From Bacillota bacterium (GTDB taxonomy: Bacteria; Bacillota; Clostridia; Peptostreptococcales; Anaerovoracaceae), in NCBI GenBank assembly GCA_017523605.1, contig JAFWVZ010000085.1, positions 1 through 17,078 on the forward strand: DNA of 17,078 bases, given 5' to 3'. This document shows, in pieces, positions 1 through 5,035 of this stretch. Below the pieces are notes generated by a model, which saw only the letters and a list, made by a program, of their open reading frames with translations, was not told where the DNA came from and did not search any database. Positions within the stretch are counted from its first letter, which is position 1, and each line of letters starts with the position of its first letter. Position numbers and translations under genes: made by a program.

Positions 1-354
1 ATAGTTACCAAAGCAAACAACGGAAAATACACCGTCCTGTTCGACATGGACAAGGACGGCGTGGATCATACACAGATAAAGACGAACAAAGCCCGCGCGC
101 TGGAAACTCTGACCATGCTTGCGGGAGGCGCAGCAAGAAACTTTACGGCTGCCGGATCCGGAATGCTTTCATCGGCAGGCGGGTCGCTGTATTCCAGATT
201 CTCCAACGTTAAAATGATAAAGGCTGTGCGCAGCAAGGACCTTATAAAGCTGCACGGAAAACTGATGCGCAATCAGATCTATGTAACGGCAGAAGACTTC
301 GACTTCGTGTACGACTACATAGTCGAGCACTGCCCGAACGCTAAGATCGTCTGA
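1..354 (+). CDS. 3' end of an unrecognised protein (possible PH-like C-terminal domain)
   Basis: The frame is open from the first base of the window (start codon lies upstream), giving at least 117 residues and a TGA stop. I do not recognise the family. The fragment has a beta-rich start, a Gly/Ala/Ser-rich middle, and an ending in which a short hydrophobic/basic segment (DLIKLHGKL) is followed by an acidic-aromatic stretch (YVTAEDFDFVYDYI) and a Cys-containing tail. That ending resembles the strand-then-helix finish of bacterial PH-like domains, but this is a weak inference. No signal peptide or membrane segment is visible in this part. The last 14 bases overlap the 3' end of the convergent regulator gene. 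An ATG at 46 is in frame but has no convincing ribosome site and is probably internal. Confidence 0.6.
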   Translation: MVTKANNGKYTVLFDMDKDGVDHTQIKTNKARALETLTMLAGGAARNFTAAGSGMLSSAGGSLYSRFSNVKMIKAVRSKDLIKLHGKLMRNQIYVTAEDFDFVYDYIVEHCPNAKIV

Positions 355-1423
355 TCTTTCTTCTTACACGGTTTATATGCCTTTCGAAATCTCCACCGGA
401 CAATAGCTCCGCAAGGACGAGCTGATCCAGGGTCGGAACGCTGCATGAGCAGAATCCGACCCTGTCTTTATATACTTCGACAAGCAGTTTGGGAAGGACC
501 ATGTAAGCTATCCTTATGCCGGGGGATATGGTTATGGAGAAGCTGTTTACATAGATGACGCGCACTCCGCCGTCTATCTGGAAAAGTGTCTCTTCCGGCT
601 TGGACAGCGGCGAATATTCGGACTCGAAATCATCCTCTATTATCCATGCTCCGCGGCTCTTGGCGTAGCTTATGTATTCTCTTTTTTTGGACGCGCTGGC
701 GCTTATCCCGCTTGGATAGGATCTGTAAGGCGTTATGTGCAGAACGCCCGCCCCGCTCTTTTCCAGCTCCGAAGTGTGTATTCCGTTCTTACCAAGCCGG
801 AGATGCTCCGTGTGAGCACCGTTCAGTTTGTACACCTGAAGTATCTTTCCGTAAGACGGATCCTCTATTCCGTAGCTTCTGTACCTTCCCAGCATGTCTA
901 TTATCATGCCGTACAGATATTCCGCGCCGCTACCTATGACTATCCTGTCCGGGGTCACCTTTATGCCCCTGCTCCTTGCCAGATAGCCCGCAAGAGCTTC
1001 CCTAAGCTCAAGGCAACCCTGTCCCGGAGCCTTTACCAGAACAGCTTCAGCTTTTTCCGAAAGTATGCGTCTTACGGCCTTTGCGTAGACGGAAAACGGG
1101 AACGGCTCGAAGCCCGGACCGGGGATACTTCCTGCCGCAGCATCGTCCGTAGGCTCAGCAGCGTCAGGCGTTTCCGTACTGTGCACACTGCCGAAAACGT
1201 CCGTAGGATCGTAACAGACATAATACCCGCTCCTTTCGCGAGGAGAAACGTACCCTTCCTCCTCCAGAAGCTCGTAAGCGTGCTGTATTGTTATAACGCT
1301 GACTCCGTACCGGTCCGCCGCCACACGTTTGGAGGGAAGCCTGCTTTCCGCCGGATATACCCTCTCGATGATATCGCTTTTAAGCTTTTCGTAGATGTTT
1401 ATGTATTCAGGAGTCTTTTTCAT
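341..1423 (-). CDS. MocR/GntR-type transcriptional regulator, C-terminally short and lacking the PLP lysine
   Basis: A 360-residue protein. Residues about 5-75 form a GntR winged helix (RLPSKRVAADRYGVS, then ELLEEEGYV). After a linker, residues about 110-360 form a type-I aminotransferase-like domain, the MocR/GabR/PdxR architecture that senses PLP or amino compounds. The conserved IIEDDFESEY block is present. Two features are odd. The block that normally reads T/S-F-S-K-T, where Lys makes the Schiff base with PLP, reads SFSIT: the codon is ATA (Ile). The protein also ends just after the HINRVRR segment, about 90-120 residues before the usual family end (about 450-480), so the C-terminal small domain is missing. 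The stop overlaps the convergent gene by 14 bases. Divergent from the ECF S-component gene, which is probably its target (inference). It may be a PLP-independent repressor or a decaying gene; the otherwise intact frame favours a protein that is still made. Confidence 0.85.
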   Translation of the reverse strand: MKKTPEYINIYEKLKSDIIERVYPAESRLPSKRVAADRYGVSVITIQHAYELLEEEGYVSPRERSGYYVCYDPTDVFGSVHSTETPDAAEPTDDAAAGSIPGPGFEPFPFSVYAKAVRRILSEKAEAVLVKAPGQGCLELREALAGYLARSRGIKVTPDRIVIGSGAEYLYGMIIDMLGRYRSYGIEDPSYGKILQVYKLNGAHTEHLRLGKNGIHTSELEKSGAGVLHITPYRSYPSGISASASKKREYISYAKSRGAWIIEDDFESEYSPLSKPEETLFQIDGGVRVIYVNSFSITISPGIRIAYMVLPKLLVEVYKDRVGFCSCSVPTLDQLVLAELLSGGDFERHINRVRRKIRRS

Positions 1424-1462
1424 GTTTTTCGTTCCAATCTGGTTATATAAAATTCTTTTATT

Positions 1463-1491
1463 TTGATAGTTTTCATATGATCAAGTTTAAT
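1463..1491 (+). promoter_or_regulatory. Sigma-A-type promoter for the ECF S-component gene
   Basis: TTGATA (1463-1468), a 17-base spacer and TTTAAT (1486-1491): one mismatch from consensus in each hexamer, at ideal spacing, in an A+T-rich divergent intergenic region. Predicted transcription start is near 1498, giving a leader of about 68 bases before the ATG at 1566. No riboswitch-like fold is evident in that leader. A minus-strand promoter for the regulator must lie in the same region, but I could not pick a convincing one. Confidence 0.6.
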
Positions 1492-1526
1492 TTACACTAT
1501 CAGCAATTCAACTTCAAGGGCTTTTT

Positions 1527-1542
1527 GGATCTTAACTGATCC
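1527..1542. repeat. Short inverted repeat in the leader, possible operator
   Basis: GGATC, six bases, GATCC: a perfect 5-bp dyad between the predicted transcription start and the ribosome site of the ECF S-component gene. It could be an operator for the divergent regulator, although MocR proteins more often use direct repeats. It is short enough to occur by chance. Confidence 0.2.
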
Positions 1543-1565
1543 GTTCGTAATATAAGGAGGTCGTC

Positions 1566-2135
1566 ATGAATAACAACTCACAGGACAACAAGACGTTCCG
1601 GATAGTTTTCATAGGTGTAATGACTGCAATAGTATTCGTCATTACATACCTGAGGATCCCGTTCTTCGGTTCCAAGCTCAGCCTGGGCAACGTGTTCTGT
1701 CTGCTCTCCGGTCTCATGTTCGGGCCGGTTGCCGGCGGACTTCCCGCAGGACTCGGCTCCTTCATCTACGACCTTGTCGGCGGATACGACTTCATACAGG
1801 CTCTCATAACCTTCGTCTCCAAGTTTGCCATGGCCTGGATATGCGCTAAGGTCGCCGGCACCTACATCAAAAATAAGCCGGAGAGCAACGTAAGGATAGT
1901 CACCGGAAGCGTCGTAGGCGCCCTCAGCTACGTTGTGCTTTACATGCTCAAGACCTACGTTTACCAGAGATTCGTATACGGCAACCCGCTGGACGGCGCT
2001 CTGGCAGTAATGGCTTCCAAGCTCCCCGCTTCCCTTATTAACGCCGTCTGCGCATTCATCCTTGCTCCGATAATCTACAAGGCCATAGCGCCTATCCTTA
2101 ACAAGAACGGCTCGCTCAGCAAAGTAAGAGGATAG
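1566..2135 (+). CDS. ECF-type vitamin transporter, substrate-binding S component
   Basis: A 189-residue, very hydrophobic protein with about five to six membrane segments. The N-terminal part follows the ECF S-component pattern: a first helix (FRIVFIGVMTAIVFVITYL), then LSLGNVFCLLSGLMFGPVAGG, then GLGSFIYDLVGGY with the conserved Gly/Asp residues of the DUF1393/ECF_trnsprt group. S components bind a vitamin or precursor with high affinity and use a shared EcfA-EcfA'-EcfT energizing module, which is not encoded here and would have to be elsewhere in the genome. The start is set by a strong AAGGAGG at 1554-1560, five bases before the ATG. The divergent MocR-type regulator suggests control by, or transport of, a vitamin B6-like or amino compound, but substrate identity is inference. 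The gene ends in the hairpin at 2173-2207 and is monocistronic. Confidence 0.85.
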   Translation: MNNNSQDNKTFRIVFIGVMTAIVFVITYLRIPFFGSKLSLGNVFCLLSGLMFGPVAGGLPAGLGSFIYDLVGGYDFIQALITFVSKFAMAWICAKVAGTYIKNKPESNVRIVTGSVVGALSYVVLYMLKTYVYQRFVYGNPLDGALAVMASKLPASLINAVCAFILAPIIYKAIAPILNKNGSLSKVRG

Positions 2136-2172
2136 AAGATAAGAACGGACGCAACGTTATATTGTTCAATAC

Positions 2173-2207
2173 CGCCCGATTCTGATATAATGATTCGGGC
2201 GTTTTTT
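2173..2207 (+). terminator. Rho-independent terminator of the ECF S-component gene
   Basis: Seven-bp stem CGCCCGA (2173-2179) with TCGGGCG (2195-2201) around a 15-base loop, followed directly by six T. Located 37 bases after the stop codon. The loop holds the extended -10 element annotated at 2183-2191. Confidence 0.8.
2183..2191 (+). promoter_or_regulatory. Extended -10 element, likely mnmA promoter
   Basis: TGATATAAT is a full extended -10 (TGnTATAAT). A weak -35 (TTGTTC, 2162-2167) lies 18 bases upstream of the hexamer. Predicted transcription start is near 2198, about 30 bases before the mnmA ATG. The element sits in the loop of the upstream gene's terminator. Confidence 0.5.
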
Positions 2208-2227
2208 ATTGCAGAAAGCACAGAGAA

Positions 2228-3298
2228 ATGAAAGCACTCATAGCAATGTCCGGCGGCGTGGATTCTTCAGTCGCGGCGTATCTTACAAAAGAACAGGGCC
2301 TGGAATGCATTGGCTGCACCATGAAGCTCTTCGAATCGGAAGATGCCGGTATTTCTTCGTCCAAAGTATGCTGCAGCCTGGACAGCGTGGAAGACGCCCG
2401 AAGCGTTGCGTTCAGCATAGGAATACCCTTCTATGTCTTCAACTACAAAGACGAGTTCCGTCAGAAAGTGATCGGCAAGTTCGCGGACGAATACATGCGC
2501 GGCCTTACGCCCAACCCGTGCATAGAATGCAACACCCATCTTAAGTTCGGAAAGCTTGTGCAGCGCGCAAAGGAACTTGGATGCAGCTATGTGGTGACCG
2601 GTCATTACGCGCGCGTAACGTTCGACGGAAAGAAATACCACCTGCTCCGCGGACTGGATCCTTCCAAGGATCAGAGCTACGTTCTGTATACGCTTACACA
2701 GGAGCAGCTGTCCATGCTCCGCTTGCCGCTGGGAGAATACAACAAGGACGAAGTGCGGAAGATCGCGGCGCGGCAGGGATTTGTAAACGCGGACAGACCT
2801 GACAGCCAGGACATCTGCTTCGTGCCTGACGGCGACTACGCGGCAGCAATAGAACGCTTTACCGGTAAAGCACCAGGGCCCGGAGATTTCGTAGACGCAG
2901 AAGGCAAAGTGCTCGGAAAGCACAAAGGCATAATCCACTATACCGTAGGTCAGAGGAAAGGCCTTGGCATTGCCTTCGGTGAGCCTATTTTCGTAGTACG
3001 TACGGATCCGCAGACTAACACTGTCATGCTCGGAAAGAACGAAGACCTGTTCTACAGGCACGTTAAAATACGGGATGTCAACTGGATAAGCGGAGAGGCA
3101 CCGCAAGCTCCTGTAAACGTGCAGGCCAAGCTCAGATACCGCCAGCAGGCGGCAGACGCACTGCTTAACCCGGAAGGAACGGACCGGGCGGAACTGGTAT
3201 TCGGCCAGCCCCAGAGAGCCCCCGCGCCGGGCCAGGCAGCAGTTTTCTACGACGGAGACGAAGTGCTTGGCGGCGGCATCATCGAACATGCTTTTTAA
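2228..3298 (+). CDS. mnmA: tRNA-specific 2-thiouridylase MnmA
   Basis: MnmA activates C2 of the wobble uridine (U34) of Lys, Glu and Gln tRNAs with ATP and inserts sulfur from a persulfide, giving 2-thiouridine. The 356-residue length is normal. Visible motifs: PP-loop SGGVDSS (residues 8-14), a CC-containing segment followed by LDSVEDAR (48-58), catalytic Cys98 in TPNPCIECN, the VTGHYARV segment (123-130), KDQSYVLY (147-154), and the persulfide-accepting Cys197 in DSQDICFVP. The C-terminal beta-barrel begins near residue 210 (GKVLGKHKGI, then YTVGQRKGLG). The ATG follows a weak purine-rich site (AGAAAG and AGAGAA), so translation initiation may be modest. No cysteine desulfurase gene adjoins it, so the sulfur donor must be encoded elsewhere. 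Transcribed from its own nested promoter, possibly into the acyltransferase gene downstream. Confidence 0.97.
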   Translation: MKALIAMSGGVDSSVAAYLTKEQGLECIGCTMKLFESEDAGISSSKVCCSLDSVEDARSVAFSIGIPFYVFNYKDEFRQKVIGKFADEYMRGLTPNPCIECNTHLKFGKLVQRAKELGCSYVVTGHYARVTFDGKKYHLLRGLDPSKDQSYVLYTLTQEQLSMLRLPLGEYNKDEVRKIAARQGFVNADRPDSQDICFVPDGDYAAAIERFTGKAPGPGDFVDAEGKVLGKHKGIIHYTVGQRKGLGIAFGEPIFVVRTDPQTNTVMLGKNEDLFYRHVKIRDVNWISGEAPQAPVNVQAKLRYRQQAADALLNPEGTDRAELVFGQPQRAPAPGQAAVFYDGDEVLGGGIIEHAF

Positions 3299-3317
3299 GG
3301 CCGAAAACAGGCCTTTT
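3297..3317 (+). terminator. Weak hairpin after mnmA
   Basis: AAGGCC (3297-3302), a seven-base loop, GGCCTT (3310-3315) with only a four-T run. The hairpin overlaps the stop codon. It is probably a partial terminator or 3' stabiliser, leaving some read-through into the downstream acyltransferase gene. Confidence 0.4.
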
Positions 3318-3352
3318 AAGAGACTTTATACAGCTAACAGGATAATTATGTT

Positions 3353-4087
3353 ATGAAGATAGTTCTATACGTCATTTGCGCGATTTTAGCTCTTGTAATA
3401 CTCTGGTTCGCATTGCTCTTTATAAGCGGACTTTTCGTAAGCAAGGACAAGGAGTACAACACCAACAGCAAGTATTACAGGTTCCTGCTCAACTTCTCCA
3501 CGGCCGTTGCCATGTGGCTGATCAGGATAAAGATCCGGACCACCGGAACGGAGCTTCTTCCCAAGGAAGGACGTTTCCTTCTGGTCAGCAACCACCGCTC
3601 CAATTTCGACCCGCTCATAACCTGGCACGCCCTCAGGAAGTACGATCTGGCGTTCATCTCCAAGCCGGAGAACTTCAGCGTTCCTTTCTTCGGAAAGATC
3701 ATACGCAAATGCTGCTTCATGGCCATAGACCGCCACGATCCCGAAAAAGCAAACGTCACCAAGGAACGCGCCGCAATGCTCATGAAGACCGGAGCCGTAA
3801 ACGTTGCGGTCTATCCGGAAGGCACCCGAAGCAAGACAGGCGAGATGCTCCCCTTCCACAACGGGCTCTTCAACATGGCAAAAGAAGCAGACGTTCCCGT
3901 CTCCATAATGACGCTGCACGGGACCAGAGACATAAAGGACAACTACCCGAAAAAGCGCTCGGATGTTTATCTGGACATAGTCGGGACGATCCCGCTGGAA
4001 GATGTGCGCACCCTTTCGCCCCACGATCTGGGCGTACGCGCAAGAGAAGCGATGCTGGAGAACCTGGCAAAATACGAACAGAAATAA
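3353..4087 (+). CDS. plsC: 1-acyl-sn-glycerol-3-phosphate acyltransferase-family protein (PlsC-like)
   Basis: A 244-residue protein, a normal length for PlsC. An N-terminal membrane anchor (about residues 3-29, VLYVICAILALVILW and onward) precedes the acyltransferase fold. Motif I HX4D is NHRSNFD (His81, Asp86), the catalytic pair. Motif III is YPEGTRSKTG (Glu156 to Arg159), which binds the glycerol-phosphate phosphate. FHNGLFNMA (168-176) and VPVSIMTL (181-188) complete the family signature. The expected reaction is acylation of lysophosphatidate to phosphatidate at the inner membrane face; the exact acceptor is not provable from sequence. The ATG lies 54 bases after mnmA and has only a poor ribosome site (AGGAT further upstream). 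Terminated by the strong hairpin at 4108-4132. Confidence 0.9.
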   Translation: MKIVLYVICAILALVILWFALLFISGLFVSKDKEYNTNSKYYRFLLNFSTAVAMWLIRIKIRTTGTELLPKEGRFLLVSNHRSNFDPLITWHALRKYDLAFISKPENFSVPFFGKIIRKCCFMAIDRHDPEKANVTKERAAMLMKTGAVNVAVYPEGTRSKTGEMLPFHNGLFNMAKEADVPVSIMTLHGTRDIKDNYPKKRSDVYLDIVGTIPLEDVRTLSPHDLGVRAREAMLENLAKYEQK

Positions 4088-4107
4088 GACATTAAGCATT
4101 GAAAGAC

Positions 4108-4132
4108 AAAACGGCCCGCCGGGCCGTTTTTT
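4108..4132 (+). terminator. Strong Rho-independent terminator
   Basis: Ten-bp stem AAAACGGCCC (4108-4117) with GGGCCGTTTT (4121-4130), GCC loop, six T in all. It ends the mnmA-plsC side. Because the stem opens with AAAA it can also act on the minus strand as a last stop for the nad transcript. Confidence 0.9.
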
Positions 4133-4176
4133 ACTGTCAAGATCCCTGCTATTGCGCAAGACAGATCATCCATAGC

Positions 4177-4200
4177 AAAAGCCCCGCATTGCTGCGGGGC
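4177..4200 (-). terminator. Second (distal) terminator of the nad operon
   Basis: Read on the minus strand: GCCCCGCA, loop GCAA, TGCGGGGC, then TTTT (4180-4177). It is a near-copy of the hairpin at 4216-4239: both share the GCCCCGC/GCGGGGC stem, the TTTTG tail and a leading CGGCC-like flank. Confidence 0.8.
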
Positions 4201-4215
4201 CGTTCTGTGCATATC

Positions 4216-4239
4216 AAAAGCCCCGCCGGACGGCGGGGC
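4216..4239 (-). terminator. First (proximal) terminator of the nad operon
   Basis: Minus-strand GCCCCGCC, loop GTCC, GGCGGGGC, then TTTT (4219-4216). The hairpin starts 8 bases after the nadE stop codon. Eight G:C pairs with a tetraloop make it a strong terminator despite the short U tract. Confidence 0.85.
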
Positions 4240-4247
4240 CGATCATG

Positions 4248-4979
4248 TCATCTCTTGTATCCGGGTATGGTCTTAAGCTTATGCAGGTTGAGCACATGCA
4301 TGCGGTCGATCTTCTTTCTGGTCTCCTCGTCTTCGCAGACGCCTTCCAGAATGTACCTGTCAAGGACGGCGTAGGTAAAGCCGATCTTGTCTTCGTCAGT
4401 CATTCCGGAAAGGCCGTCGGACGGGGCTTTGCGGACAAGGTTCTTAGGAATGCCCAGGGCATCGCCTATCTGCAGCACCTCGGATACCGTAAAATCTGCA
4501 AGTATCGCAAAGTCTCCCGCGGCATCGCCGTACTTTGTTGAATAACCTATGTAGTCCTCGGACCTGTTGCAGGTATTGGCTACCCTGCCCCCGTTCGGAA
4601 GGCTCTGCGCCACCGCGTAGAGCGTGGTCATGCGGATCCTCGGCGGGATGTTGATGCGGGTGTCGTTCGTAAGCTCGAACTGCTCGGACAGCGTATCCTT
4701 AAGAGCTGTAGTAGCCGCACCGATGTTGATCACATAGTGCTTAAGGCCCAGGTGCTCCACCAGCTGGTAGGAATCGGAGATGTCAGACTGCTCTCCGTCC
4801 GGCATCAGAACGCCTACCACCCTGTCCTTACCGAGCGCTTTAACAAGGAGCGCCGCGCAGATGCTGGAATCCTTGCCGCCGGAAATGCCTATCACGGCGC
4901 TTGCCTTGGGACCGTTCTCCTCAAACCACTCCTTTATCCATGCAACTATGTTCTTTATCTCTTTCTTTGCGTCGAACAT
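4248..4979 (-). CDS. nadE: NAD+ synthetase, ammonia-type
   Basis: Catalyses the last step of NAD formation: nicotinate adenine dinucleotide + ATP + NH3 to NAD+. 243 residues with no N-terminal nitrilase/glutaminase domain, so the ammonia-using form. The PP-loop ATP site is GISGGKDSS (residues 31-39). The NaAD/ATP-contacting block NTCNRSEDYIGYSTKYGDAAGDFA and the flexible KAPSDGLSGMTDED segment are both present. Start chosen at ATG 4979, with GGAGGAA at 4986-4992. The gene lies 57 bases after the NadD-PncB fusion on the same strand with no terminator between, so it is the last gene of the operon. Together the two genes cover the whole route from nicotinate to NAD. Two strong terminators follow. 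Confidence 0.97.
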   Translation of the reverse strand: MFDAKKEIKNIVAWIKEWFEENGPKASAVIGISGGKDSSICAALLVKALGKDRVVGVLMPDGEQSDISDSYQLVEHLGLKHYVINIGAATTALKDTLSEQFELTNDTRINIPPRIRMTTLYAVAQSLPNGGRVANTCNRSEDYIGYSTKYGDAAGDFAILADFTVSEVLQIGDALGIPKNLVRKAPSDGLSGMTDEDKIGFTYAVLDRYILEGVCEDEETRKKIDRMHVLNLHKLKTIPGYKR

Positions 4980-5035
4980 CGGTAGTTCCTCCGTGTAAAC
5001 TCAGCTAAAGTCCTTATGGATCTTTCTTCAGCAGT

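Noticed and set aside
1498..1565. Riboswitch in the leader of the ECF S-component gene
   Set aside because: The leader is only about 68 bases, A+T-rich, and shows no conserved aptamer segment that I recognise.
2267..3289. 340-codon minus-strand open frame opposite mnmA
   Set aside because: mnmA is unambiguous with both catalytic cysteines; the opposite frame has no motif or ribosome site.
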